A stretch of 64,000 bases of DNA from Bog-473 sp963751335 (lineage in GTDB: Bacteria > Actinomycetota > Acidimicrobiia > Acidimicrobiales > RAAP-2): assembly GCA_963751335.1 (NCBI GenBank), contig CAVVUB010000004.1:1-64000 (forward strand), in the 5' to 3' direction. Every line of letters begins with the position of its first letter. The first letter of the stretch is position 1. A program made the translations under genes and the position numbers. Positions 1 through 9,376 of this stretch are shown here, one piece after another. The notes under the pieces are model-generated. The model saw nothing but the letters and a program-made list of their open reading frames with translations, was not told the origin of the DNA and searched no databases.

Positions 1-2
1 GC

Positions 3-800
3 TCAGCTGATGACGAATGTTCCGTGGGTGCCGAAGGCGGGACAGACCCAGTTGCCCGGCTTGGCGGTGGTTCCGACCGCGGTGCCGGTGGTATTGACCT
101 TGCCCACCTCCAGACAGTCGCCCTGCTCGTCGGTGCCTTCCGAAATGCTGAACGCAAAGGCGCTCCCCCCTTGGGTCCAGGTGCCCGAGTCGTCGACGCT
201 CATCGTGATGGTGTAGGTGTTGCCCGAGGCGATGCTCATGGAGCCGTTGAAGTCACCGTCCTCGGTCCAGGTGTAGGTGCCCGGAACGATGTGTCCAGCG
301 GTCCTGGGCCGGATGCCCACAGGCGCCAACGCACCGGTATGTTCGCCTGCAGCGGGTGCACCCTTGGTGATGTAGAAGGTTCCGCTCGAGTGAAAGCCTG
401 GGCAGGCCCAGTCGCCCGGCTTGGCGGCGAGTGAGATCGCCTTGCCGGTGTTACTGACATGTCCGGCGAAGACGCAGACTCCGCCCGCGTCGTTGCCGCC
501 GGTGATGCTCAACCCCGATGTCCTGCCGGCCTGGACCCAGGTGCCAGAGTCGCCTCCAAAAGTGCTGGTGTAGGTATTGTTCGAAGCGAACGTAATCGTC
601 CCGCGGTCGAGACCGTCGATGAACCAGTTGAACGTGCCGGGCTTCAACGGGGTCGCTCCGAGTGACGCCTCGGGTACCGAACGCTTCATCGTGTCGTTGG
701 ATTGTGCGCCGGCAGGACCGGCCTCGACGCAGATGACACCGGCGAGGCACACCGTCGCCCCTGCCACGGTGACGGCGGACCATCTCTTGAGATTTGTCAT
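3..800 (-). CDS. Secreted protein with two tandem repeat domains, function unknown
   Basis: 265 residues. Residues 1-33 form a signal peptide: a basic start (MTNLKRW), a hydrophobic stretch (VTVAGATVCLAGVICV) and a likely cleavage after AGPAGA. The mature part is two related ~95-residue units (about 52-147 and 170-265). Each opens with PGT(F/Y)xW, has an SGTW strand, and carries a Cys pair (GVCVFAG...WACPG in unit 1, GDCLEVG...WVCPA in unit 2) that could form one disulfide per unit. Each ends in GTF(Y/V)I. I do not recognise the family. The all-beta look and the export signal suggest a cell-surface or secreted protein. It is a single gene reading away from the propeller gene, and its stop lies 3 bases from the window edge. 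Confidence 0.75.
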   Translation of the reverse strand: MTNLKRWSAVTVAGATVCLAGVICVEAGPAGAQSNDTMKRSVPEASLGATPLKPGTFNWFIDGLDRGTITFASNNTYTSTFGGDSGTWVQAGRTSGLSITGGNDAGGVCVFAGHVSNTGKAISLAAKPGDWACPGFHSSGTFYITKGAPAAGEHTGALAPVGIRPRTAGHIVPGTYTWTEDGDFNGSMSIASGNTYTITMSVDDSGTWTQGGSAFAFSISEGTDEQGDCLEVGKVNTTGTAVGTTAKPGNWVCPAFGTHGTFVIS

Positions 801-1136
801 GCTCCATCCCTTATTCGTTCGGGGACCGAGCGCTACGTCGCGTGGCGCTACCGCCCTGGCCGAAGGATCGAACGCTACCCGGGCGCCAGTTGGAGAGCCA
901 GGGATTTGTGCCGGGCCTCAACGACCATACGGCCTTACCGCAACACCGGCAGGGATGATCATCAGGAGCACGAGTTCATTCTCCATGACACGTGCGCCGT
1001 CACGCTTGTGAGTCCCTTGCGCCCCTCGGGATGGACGTTCGGTGTTTCGGAATCAACTTGCATGTTCTGTCGGCCACGGCGCCCCGCGGTGCAGCCCGCA
1101 TGGATTAGGTTGCCTCAAAGCGAGGGGTGTTGGTCG
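801..1136. other. Intergenic region between divergent secreted-protein genes
   Basis: About 340 bases separate the divergent starts at 800 (minus) and 1137 (plus), so promoters for both should lie here. I see no convincing coding frame, hairpin or operator. Confidence 0.5.
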
Positions 1137-3164
1137 ATGACATGGCCGTTTGTTCGCCGGCACAGGGAAGGAGCCAAACCGGGACGAGCGGACCGGCTCG
1201 CCGCGCTCGCCACTCTCCTGTTGGCTCCACTGGGTCCGATGGCGCTGGCGGGCACCGCCGGAGCCACATCGAGCGGGCTGACCACCTATCCCTCCACGGG
1301 TATTTTTGCACCGGCGAGTATCACCACCGGACCCGACGGGGCGCTGTGGTTCACCAACGGCGGGAACGGGACGATCGGACGCATCACCACCGACGGGGTG
1401 ATCTCGAACTACTCCGGTCCCGGCATCCATACGTCCGACGCGCTCGAGGGGGGGATCACCACCGGCCCCGACGGGGCGCTGTGGTTAACCAACGGGGGCA
1501 GCAACGGGTCCGCGTCCATCGGGCGGATCACCACCGCCGGGACGGTGACGACGTTTTCCAACAACGTCTACGACCCCCAGGCCATCACCACCGGTCCCGA
1601 CGGCAACGTGTGGGAGGCGGACTACCTCGGGACCACGGACCAGACCACGACCAGCGGGACGACCACCCGCTACGACGGAAACTACCCGGAGGAGGGATCA
1701 CCACCGGTCCCGACGGCAACCTGTGGGTCACCAGTCCCGGGCAGGGCGGTGGCGCCGGCGCGGTGGGCAAGGTGACCCCGGGAGGGACCCTCACCGAGTA
1801 CGGCGTCGGCGCCATTGGTTCCCCGCATGGGATCACGATCGGCCCCGACGGGGCGCTCTGGGTGGCCGCCCAGGACCTGATCGGCCGGGTCACCACCGCA
1901 GGCACCGTCACCACTTACAGTGACCCGCGCCTCGACTACGCCACCGCCATCACCGCCGGGCCTGACGGGGCGTTGTGGTTCACCGACAGATTCACCAATT
2001 CGATCGGGCGGATCACTACCACCGGGGTCATCTCGATCTACACCAACCCGTCGATCTCCGAACCAAATGGCATCACCGCCGGCCCCGACGGGGCGCTGTG
2101 GTTCACCAACACGGGCAACAACTCCATCGGGCGCATCACCACGTCGGGAGTCATCTCGAGCTTCGGCTTCACCGGCGTCCACCTACCGGCCGGCATCACC
2201 GCCGGCCCCGACGGGGCGGTGTGGTTCACCAATCTTCGGGGCAACTCGATCGGGCGCATCACCACCGCCGGGGTGGTCTCGAGCTTTACCGACCCGTCGA
2301 TCGACAGACCGCTGGGGATTACCGCCGGCCCTGATGGGGCGCTGTGGTTTACCAACTCCGGCTCTCACGGCCGTGGGGGCTCGATCGGGCGCATCACCAC
2401 CGCCGGGGTGATCTCCCATTTCACCGGTCCGTCTATCGTCGACCCGCACCAGATCACCGCCGGCCCGGATGGGGCGTTGTGGTTTACGGACCCCGGGACC
2501 AATGCGCTCGAGCGCATCACCACCGCCGGTGCCTTGACCAGTTACACCGCTGCCTCCATGGACGACCCACTCGGGATTGCGACCGGCCCGGACGGGGCGT
2601 TGTGGTTCACCAATAAGTCGCACACGATCGGGCGGATCACCACCCTCGGGGTCGTCTCGAGCTTCACCGGCATGACGACATCCGGCTTCATCACGGCGGG
2701 CCCCGACAACGCCTTGTGGTTTGCCGACGGCAAGCACATGGTCGGGCGCATCACGGCCCAAGGGGGCGGTGACGATCATCACCGATCCGACCATCGCAAG
2801 CAAGGTCGCCGGGATCACGGCCGGCCCCGACGGCGGGGTCTGGTTCGCCGACTTCTCTCTCGACTCGATCGGACGGATCACCCCCATCGACTCTGTCACG
2901 GCGGCCCCCGGTCAGGGGCGGGTCGGGACGGTGCTGAAGGTCTCTGGGGCTGGGTTCACCGCTGGCGAGGCGGTCAACGTGACCTACGGCACGTTTGGTC
3001 ATCCGACCACGCAGACCCCCTTCTGCTTGGCGGTGGCGGCTCCCGATGGCAGCTTCTCTTGCACGGGCGCCGTTCCCTCGGACGGCAGCCGCGGGCTGCA
3101 TCCCATCAGTGCCATCGGCGCTTCCTCGAGGACCGACGCCAGCTCGCTGTTCCTGCGCAACTAG
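1137..3164 (+). pseudogene. Secreted Vgb-like beta-propeller protein, broken by two compensating frameshifts
   Basis: ATG at 1137 gives a signal peptide (basic residues then LAALATLLLAPLGPMALAGTAGA). About 13 repeats of ~42 residues follow, each with xTAGPDGALWFTN...IGRITTAGVIS, the signature of virginiamycin-B-lyase-like or streptogramin-lyase-like propellers. The C-terminal ~80 residues form a separate Ig-like domain (VTAAPGQGRVGTVLKVSGAGF). The frame changes near 1685 (in CCGGAGGAGGG, one base apparently missing) and returns near 2762 (a run of five G, one apparently extra). Removing one G restores TAQGAVTI in register with the other repeats. Repeats on both sides are well conserved, so the breaks may be sequence errors. 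True lyase activity is doubtful: thirteen blades are too many for one propeller, so two propellers or an open array are likely. Confidence 0.75.
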
Positions 3165-3441
3165 AACCATCGGGACCTCAGGCTCGCCCAGCCGTCCACT
3201 CCCGATATCACCCGTCAACGCTTGGCCGCGAACCTGCATGGGCCCGTGATCACGGCGATCTTCCCGACCAAGGACGCGCCCCTCGCTCGTCGAGTTTCCG
3301 GACGTTGCTGCACTGATAGAGAAACTTCTCGTTTCTGTCCGTCGCAATCGCATTGGCGTCGGCGCACTCGTACATGTGCTGCGCTAACCTCCTCCGCCCA
3401 CAACCGAAATCTCGACATCGCACGGCCCATTCAGGAGACAC

Positions 3442-4767
3442 ATGGACATGAGCAACAAACTGGGAATCGCCTCGATCATCTCGGTCTTCTCGATTGTCAC
3501 CTCTCTCGGTCTGGCGGAGTCGGCCGGAGCGGTGTCGCCGGCGACAAGTGTTCCCGGTCCACCACAGAACGTGGCGTTGTCGCCCATGGATTCGGCACTC
3601 GGTGTCTCGTGGACCGCGCCGAAGCATGACGGGGGTTCGTCGATCGCGGGGTACGTCGCGACAGCGATCCCGAGAGGATCGACCACCGGGAGGAAGTGCA
3701 CAACGACGGGGGCGACGACGTGCGTGATCTCGAGCCTCACCAACGGTAAGAAGTACTCGGTGAGCGTCCGGGCCCGCAACGCCTCCGGACTGGGGAAACC
3801 GTCCGAGGTTGTCAAGGGGAAGCCCGTCGGCGGAGGCTCCATCGGCTTCAACGACCCGTTCGACATCGTCTTCGACGGGACCCACCTTTGGGTGACCAAC
3901 GACGGCAACAATTCGGTCGTCGAGTTCACGCGTAGCGGGAACCTGGTCCAATCTCTGTCCGGTGGCTCCTACGGATTCGACGGTCCGAGCGATCTCGCTG
4001 TCGCCGGAGGCCATCTCTGGGTGACGAACGAGTTGGGGAACTCTGTCACGGAGCTCAACATCAGCGACGGGACCTTGGTGCAGACGATCTCGGGCGGCTC
4101 GTTTGGGTTCGCGTTCCCGAACGGGATCGCGTCCGACGGCACGCATCTCTGGGTCGCGAACACCGAGGGAGACTCGGTGACCGAAATCAACGCGAGCGAC
4201 GGTTCGTGGGTTCGTACCGTGTCGGGTGGCTCCTATGGGTTCGACGTGCCCACGGGACTGACGGTGGACGGGTCCGACGTCTGGGTCGCGAACTACCACG
4301 GCAACTCGCTGACGGAGCTGACCACGGGCTCCGGGGCCTGGGTGAGGACGTTGAGCGGAGGCTCTTACACGTTCAACGGACCAAGCAACATCGCCGTCGC
4401 GGGCTCGGTCCTTTGGGTCACGAATCAGGGCACCTCTGAGAGCGTGGGGAACTCGGTCACCGAGGTGAGCGCGAGCAACGGGTCCTTGGTGCAGACGATC
4501 TCCGGGGGAGCGTACGGTTTCGACGCGCCGTACGACATCACCTCTGACGGTACAAACTTGTGGGTGACCAACGCCTTCGGGAACTCTGTGACCGAGGTCG
4601 CCGAGAGCGGTGCGTTGGTCCGCACCCTTTCGGGTGGCTCCTACGGGTTCGACGAGCCGACCTTCGCCGCTTTCGACGGGACCGACCTCTGGGTGACGAA
4701 CCAAAGCGGCAAGTCGGTCACGGAAGTCCAGGCAGGCGACGGATCCTGGGTCGCTACCTTCAGCTGA
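3442..4767 (+). CDS. Secreted fibronectin type III plus beta-propeller repeat protein
   Basis: 441 residues; AGGAG lies 4 bases before the ATG. The signal peptide covers about residues 1-30 (LGIASIISVFSIVTSLGLAESAGA). Residues ~38-128 are a fibronectin type III domain (PGPPQNVALSP, GVSWTAPKHDGGSSIAGYVA, YSVSVRARNASG). Residues ~132-441 hold seven repeats of ~45 residues with the pattern SGGSYGFDxP...DGTHLWVTNxxGNSVTE, which would make a seven-bladed propeller. It lies just downstream of the Vgb-like gene on the same strand and shares its surface-propeller theme, though the repeats are not the same. The role is inferred to be extracellular binding; no catalytic residues are evident. Confidence 0.8.
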   Translation: MDMSNKLGIASIISVFSIVTSLGLAESAGAVSPATSVPGPPQNVALSPMDSALGVSWTAPKHDGGSSIAGYVATAIPRGSTTGRKCTTTGATTCVISSLTNGKKYSVSVRARNASGLGKPSEVVKGKPVGGGSIGFNDPFDIVFDGTHLWVTNDGNNSVVEFTRSGNLVQSLSGGSYGFDGPSDLAVAGGHLWVTNELGNSVTELNISDGTLVQTISGGSFGFAFPNGIASDGTHLWVANTEGDSVTEINASDGSWVRTVSGGSYGFDVPTGLTVDGSDVWVANYHGNSLTELTTGSGAWVRTLSGGSYTFNGPSNIAVAGSVLWVTNQGTSESVGNSVTEVSASNGSLVQTISGGAYGFDAPYDITSDGTNLWVTNAFGNSVTEVAESGALVRTLSGGSYGFDEPTFAAFDGTDLWVTNQSGKSVTEVQAGDGSWVATFS

Positions 4768-4860
4768 GACAGGCGAACTGACGGCGCTCTACTGTCGCTG
4801 GGTGGTACCTGGCAGGATTCACCCCGGAGATCCCTAATCGACAACATTTCCATTTACGTT

Positions 4861-4942
4861 GGAGCGGAGAGGGTCTGGTCAAAAGGCTGAGAACCGTACG
4901 TTCGCAATGTAGAGTCCGAGGGTTCGAGTCCCTTCACCTCCA
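4861..4942 (+). other. Degenerate tRNA-like sequence (tRNA remnant)
   Basis: The 3' half looks like a real tRNA: a T-arm GAGGG-TTCGAGT-CCCTT with canonical T-loop, then an acceptor-like CACCTCC and discriminator A. The 5' strand GGAGCGG pairs with CACCTCC except at two positions. The length of ~82 nt suggests a class II (Ser/Leu) type, but I cannot form a proper D-arm or anticodon arm. It is most likely a decayed tRNA copy or the tail left by an integrated element. It sits in a ~430-base gap (4768-5202) that otherwise holds nothing I recognise. Confidence 0.3.
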
Positions 4943-5202
4943 CCGGTGGCCCTGGTCGGGATCCTGTAAGTGATTCTCCGGAAACTCAAGAATTATCCAT
5001 GAGCGCCCCGCACCCAATTCGTAGAGATCAGGAAGTGGACTCCCTCGCAGGCGATGGGCACGTCATCTCAACGCGTTGACGGTCAGGTCTACGCCGGGGC
5101 ACATCGCCGAGCTCCAGATGGCGGATTTGTGTAGTCCTCTGTATCGGTGAATGTTTTTGAGACCGAGAAGGCGACGGACGCGCCGAGGTCAAAGTGTTCG
5201 AG

Positions 5203-6318
5203 TCATCCTCCGCCGAGAGCGTCGTTCGCCAGCTCGGTGCGGAGGCGCTGGTCGTCTCGGCGGGTGAAGTGGGGGGCGACGTAGCGGGCAAACAGCTCGA
5301 GGGACCGGTTCCACCGGTCGCTGGTGACCCACTCGCGGGAGTTGAAGAGGAGCGTCCCGAAGCCGCCGACGTCGTCGTTCATGTCGTGGATCTGGGCTCT
5401 ACACTCCGCCGGCGAGCCAATGATCCAGGGAATGTTCTCGACCATCCAGTCGAAGGTGACTTCGGCGTCGGGCATATCCGCGTCGCGCTTCATGAGCGGG
5501 GCAAGGCCGATCTTGAACAGGTAGTCGTAGGACTGGAGCAAGCTTTCCCTGATCTCGCTCATCGCCGCGTTCTTGGAGTCCGAAACGTAGACCTCGCGAC
5601 AGATTCGCCAATCCAGGCGGGCCCGCTCCGGGTCCCGTCCCGATCGTTCCGCTGCCTCGGCCAGCGCCGCCCCTTGACTACGTAGGTCGGGCATGCCCGG
5701 ATTGGACTCGATCCGGACGGGCGTGAAATAGATGCTCAGCGCGCCGTAGCCGCGGCTGCCGCACAAGTCGAAGTTGTGTACTCCGGACATACCGGCGATG
5801 GCGAACTGCGGGAACTCCTGGTACGGGCGCACTTGGATGCGCTTGTGGTCGAGTTCCCAGAACTTGCCGTCGAAGTTGACGTAATCAGTGGACGCGTAGA
5901 GGGCTTCGATGATGTCCAGGGCTTCTCGAAGGCGGGGGGTTCCCTCGTTCGGATCGAGCTGGAAGAAGCGTTTGTCGCTGACCAGGCCGCCGCCGCCGAA
6001 ACCGTATATGAGCCGCCCGTGGGTCAGGTGGTCGAGGAAGGCGAGCCGCTCGGCGACCATGAAGGGGTCGTGATAGGGCAGGTTGATCGTCCCGGTACCG
6101 AGGCCGATCCGATGGGTTACCGCCGACGCCTTGGCGATGAAGATATCGGGGGCGGGGATGTTCTCGTAGGCGCCGGTGTGGTGCTCGCCCACCCAAACCT
6201 CGTCGTAGCCGAGTCGATCGGCCAGCGCCATCTCTTCGAGCTTCAGGTCATACGACAGCGTCCAGTTGGACCAAGGGAACGGTTCGGGCATCAAGAACAG
6301 ACCAAATCGCACGACCAC
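5203..6318 (-). CDS. LLM-class flavin-dependent oxidoreductase
   Basis: 371 residues with a GTG start; a second GTG two codons on is possible. It begins RFGLFLMPEPFPWSN and has the bacterial luciferase-like TIM-barrel pattern: ADRLGYDEVWVGEHHTGAYENIPAP near residues 33-57, RIGLGTGTINLPYHDPF near 70-86, and HGRLIYGFGGGG near 99-110. These proteins use F420 or FMN to oxidise diverse organic substrates. The substrate cannot be read from sequence. It is the last gene of a minus-strand catabolic run (aldolase, amidohydrolase, small protein, esterase, SDR). The context suggests breakdown of a xenobiotic or terpenoid-like compound. Confidence 0.88.
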   Translation of the reverse strand: MVVRFGLFLMPEPFPWSNWTLSYDLKLEEMALADRLGYDEVWVGEHHTGAYENIPAPDIFIAKASAVTHRIGLGTGTINLPYHDPFMVAERLAFLDHLTHGRLIYGFGGGGLVSDKRFFQLDPNEGTPRLREALDIIEALYASTDYVNFDGKFWELDHKRIQVRPYQEFPQFAIAGMSGVHNFDLCGSRGYGALSIYFTPVRIESNPGMPDLRSQGAALAEAAERSGRDPERARLDWRICREVYVSDSKNAAMSEIRESLLQSYDYLFKIGLAPLMKRDADMPDAEVTFDWMVENIPWIIGSPAECRAQIHDMNDDVGGFGTLLFNSREWVTSDRWNRSLELFARYVAPHFTRRDDQRLRTELANDALGGG

Positions 6319-6426
6319 CCCCTAACCAGGTCTTGACAGCGTGTCCCTACGTGACTCTATCGAAATTGGAATTGGAGGGGCCATGGTGGAGGTTGAGGTC
6401 GACCATGAACTGGGCGTACGAGAACG

Positions 6427-7302
6427 TCAATGTCGCTGCTTTGCCCGGCCTGGCATCAGCGTGCGCGGGACACGCCCGTCGATATCGGTAAAGCCGTAGG
6501 CCTCGGCCAGGTCTGCCACGTGGAAGGCCATACCCGAACGCTCCAGGATGTCGGGCGCGCCGAAGAGCGCTGCCACGGCGCGTCCGGCGAAGCGCGGTGA
6601 ATCGGCGTCTGCCAGATCGAAATCGCCTTCTCCGGGGAGGGTCAGGATCTGGCGGCCCTCAGCGTTGCGGGGAACTCCCAGCGCCACCATCTCCGTAGCC
6701 ACAATGCCCGGCCACAACGAGACCACCCCGATTCCGTGCGGGCGCAACTCGACGGCCATGTCGTGGCTGAGACGATCGACCGCCGCCTTGCCCACGCCGT
6801 AGGGAACGTTGTGGGAGTAAGCAACGGCGCCGGGCGACGAGATATTGGCGATCAACCCGGGCCCGGTTTCCAGCATGAGAGGCGCACCGAACGCGGCGGC
6901 GACGTAATGCGAACGCACGCCAATATCGATGCACTGATCCCAGGCTTCGATCGGCAACTCCCAGAACTGTTTCCCCAACCATGGCGCCAGATCGGGAGAG
7001 GAGAAGACGTTGTTGACGAGGATGTCGAGGCGTCCCTGCTCGGCGCGCACCTGCTCGAAAACCTTGGCCACGGCGTCGTCGTCGTGGTGGTCGCACGCCA
7101 CCGCGATGCCCTGCCCTCCGAGCTCGTCGATCTCCTTCGCCGTCTGGCCCACCGTGCCAGGCAGGATGCCTCCGCCGGCGGTCGTGCGTCCGGTCACATA
7201 GACGGTTGCCCCATTTGCTCCTAGCTCAAGGGCGACGCCCTTGCCAATTCCCCGGCTGGCTCCGGTAACCACCGCGACGCGACCCTCTAGTTGTTGACCC
7301 AT
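6427..7302 (-). CDS. SDR-family oxidoreductase (DHRS1-like)
   Basis: 291 residues from the ATG at 7302, which has GGAG five bases upstream; the GTG one codon earlier overlaps that site. The N-terminal Rossmann motif is TGASRGIG (about residues 13-20), followed by NNVF in the NAG position. The catalytic pair is YxxxK in VPYGVGKAAVDRL near 159-171, preceded by the Ser region ANISSPGA. Length and the long loop after TGRT match classical or DHRS1-like SDRs that reduce carbonyls with NAD(P)H. It is separated by ~108 bases from the downstream LLM gene and likely acts in the same pathway. The substrate is unknown. Confidence 0.88.
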   Translation of the reverse strand: MGQQLEGRVAVVTGASRGIGKGVALELGANGATVYVTGRTTAGGGILPGTVGQTAKEIDELGGQGIAVACDHHDDDAVAKVFEQVRAEQGRLDILVNNVFSSPDLAPWLGKQFWELPIEAWDQCIDIGVRSHYVAAAFGAPLMLETGPGLIANISSPGAVAYSHNVPYGVGKAAVDRLSHDMAVELRPHGIGVVSLWPGIVATEMVALGVPRNAEGRQILTLPGEGDFDLADADSPRFAGRAVAALFGAPDILERSGMAFHVADLAEAYGFTDIDGRVPRTLMPGRAKQRH

Positions 7303-7525
7303 CACATCTCCGGGCGACTTGTCACGCGACCGGCTCGGCCGCCGCGCGGGACGCTACCAGCAGCTTTACCGACCTGGGTCTCGTCCGGACGCCGGCAGTC
7401 TGATCAGGCCCTCCCCAACGCCTTGTACCTGCATGACAGGGCGAACGCTCGCAAGTTTCAGAGCTTCATCAAGCGCTCGAGGGCGAGGCACCCTGAGGTA
7501 CAGCCCAACTCTTTCTTGGCGGGAG

Positions 7526-9142
7526 TCACCCGACTCCCAGCGAAGGCGCCCGAGAGTCGGCTGACCACAGGCCGTCCCATGCGTCCGCGATAACGGCCAG
7601 GGGGTCGTCGCGGACCTCGCACGTGGTGTCGAGAATCATCGTGGCCCGCCGGTGGTTGTCGTAGCGGGGCCACGGACCAGGCTCCCCGGTCGGACCGTGT
7701 GCGAACGGAGCGCCGGGATCGCCGATACGGGCGAAGCTCGACCATGCGGCCATGTGCCACTGCGCCAGCCGCTCGGCGTCCGGCCCCGCCCCCAGGAACT
7801 CGGCCCAACCGGCCCGGTCGAGTGTGCCGAAGGTGAACGGGAGGTCGATAGCGTGGAAGGCACCCCGCTCCCAGGTTTCGCCCTCCACGTGGGCACCCCA
7901 GGAGAACTGGGCGACATAGGTCGCCCCCTGGCCGTTCGCCGCGTGGGCGTCGGCAATCCGGCGAGCGGGGAGCCGCATCATCCCATCGGTCTGGATCGCC
8001 GCGTAGATGTCCGCGGGGGTCGAGGATCCGCAACCGGCCATGAGGTCTTCGTAGAAAGCCACCAGTTGTCGGGCTCGGTCCCGGCCGGGGTCGGCGCTGC
8101 TGCGGCCGGTGAGGTAGTGCTGCACCCACCCGGTGATCCCTTCGATACCGGCCTCGTCGGCCGACGGGTTGGGGTAGAGGCGCATTTCGTCTGCCGTCCA
8201 GCTGACCAGGAGATCGATGGCGGCGGCGGCGCCGTTGGCAAACGCCGCCGATGGGGTGACGCTCAGAAAATGCCCGTCGACGACAGGGTGAAACGGCATG
8301 GAGCTCACGGTGAAAAGCGTTTCCAACAGCGTCGTTTCCTGGGCGTCGACGATCGCTTCCGCCGGCAGGTCCCACAGCCGTTCCAGCTCTCCGCGGTCCA
8401 CGCCTACGTGGCTCAAGAAGATGTCGGTCACTCTCGATGCGTCGTCGGGGCGCAGGGTGAGGTCGATACCCGGGCTCTGCAGGATGCAGCGATGCAGCAT
8501 GTCGGCAGCTCCCGGAGCGGTGACCAGGTGCAGGAGAGAACCGGCCCCGGCCGACTCGCCGAACACGGTGACATTCGAGGGATCTCCCCCGAAGGCCGCC
8601 GCATTGTCTCGTACCCACTGCAGGCCGGCGAGCTGATCCCTCAGGCCACAGTTGGCCTCGGCGCGCTCGTCGTCAAGCCACAGGAAGCCCATCGCTCCCA
8701 ATCGGTAGTTCACCGACACCACCACGACACCATGGTCGGCAGCAAACCTGGACCCGTCGTAGGTGACCAGCGTGCTTCCGCCGGTGAGGTAAGCACCACC
8801 GTAAACCCAGACCAGAACCGGCAGGTTTTCACCAGGTGTCGCCGGGCTCCAAACGTCAACGGTCAGGCAGTCCTCAGAAACCGCTCCCACCAGGTTGCCC
8901 GGGATTACGCCGCTGAAGGGGTTGTTGGTCGATTGCATCGGCGAGGGGGCAGCCTGGGTGGCCTCACGGATCCCGGACCACGGCTCAGGGGGCTCGGGGG
9001 CCTTGAAACGTAGCGTGCCAAGGGGCGGCGCCGCGTAGGGAACCCCGCGAAACACGCTGATGGTCCTCCCGGATTCTCCGGCTTGTTCTCTGCTGCCTCG
9101 CACCGTGCCCGCGGTCGTGACCACGTCAGCGCTGTCGGTCAT
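7526..9142 (-). CDS. Type-B carboxylesterase
   Basis: 538 residues from the ATG at 9142. The start is set by GGGAGGGAAC just upstream and by overlap with the stop of the 49-residue gene before it (ATGA). Family signatures are SEDCLTVDVWSP (residues ~88-99), the oxyanion-hole strand VWVYGGAYLTGG (YGG in place of the usual HGG) and the nucleophile elbow FGESAGAGS. This is the carboxylesterase/cholinesterase fold that hydrolyses ester bonds. There is no signal peptide, so it is cytoplasmic. Position between an amidohydrolase and an SDR suggests hydrolysis of an ester intermediate. Confidence 0.9.
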   Translation of the reverse strand: MTDSADVVTTAGTVRGSREQAGESGRTISVFRGVPYAAPPLGTLRFKAPEPPEPWSGIREATQAAPSPMQSTNNPFSGVIPGNLVGAVSEDCLTVDVWSPATPGENLPVLVWVYGGAYLTGGSTLVTYDGSRFAADHGVVVVSVNYRLGAMGFLWLDDERAEANCGLRDQLAGLQWVRDNAAAFGGDPSNVTVFGESAGAGSLLHLVTAPGAADMLHRCILQSPGIDLTLRPDDASRVTDIFLSHVGVDRGELERLWDLPAEAIVDAQETTLLETLFTVSSMPFHPVVDGHFLSVTPSAAFANGAAAAIDLLVSWTADEMRLYPNPSADEAGIEGITGWVQHYLTGRSSADPGRDRARQLVAFYEDLMAGCGSSTPADIYAAIQTDGMMRLPARRIADAHAANGQGATYVAQFSWGAHVEGETWERGAFHAIDLPFTFGTLDRAGWAEFLGAGPDAERLAQWHMAAWSSFARIGDPGAPFAHGPTGEPGPWPRYDNHRRATMILDTTCEVRDDPLAVIADAWDGLWSADSRAPSLGVG

Positions 9143-9288
9143 CGCGTTCCCTCCCTGCACCTCGTCGGCGCGAGCTGTTTGCCGAAAATAACCAGACGCA
9201 GGGCTTCTCGAATCTCATCCTCGGAGGGGACATCGTCACATTCCAGCGTGTACGCGCCATCCAGGGTGCCGAAGCAGTTGAGAGACAT
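9139..9288 (-). CDS. Small 49-residue protein translationally coupled to the carboxylesterase
   Basis: The ATG at 9288 is preceded by GGAG (seven bases), and the TGA overlaps the esterase ATG (ATGA), so translation is probably coupled. The protein starts MSLNCFGTLDGAYTLECDD and continues with an acidic-to-amphipathic helix (VPSEDEIREALRLVIFGK). It contains two Cys and no signal peptide. I do not recognise the family. The good ribosome site, the overlap and its place in the operon argue that it is real rather than a shadow. It might be a small partner or regulator of the pathway. Confidence 0.55.
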   Translation of the reverse strand: MSLNCFGTLDGAYTLECDDVPSEDEIREALRLVIFGKQLAPTRCREGTR

Positions 9289-9376
9289 CGCACTACTCCG
9301 TGCTCTCGCTCCCGTACCTCTTGACCTCATGATGATCCCCGGTCCGGCGGGTGTCACCTACTCCGAATGAATGATC

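Noticed and set aside
1320..2760. Regular ~126-bp repeats as a non-coding array
   Set aside because: They encode propeller repeats of the GPDGALWFTN type.
3250..4704. 484-codon minus frame
   Set aside because: Antisense to the FnIII-propeller gene; its repeats mirror those of the real gene.
7652..9013. 453-codon plus frame
   Set aside because: Antisense to the carboxylesterase, which has full family motifs.
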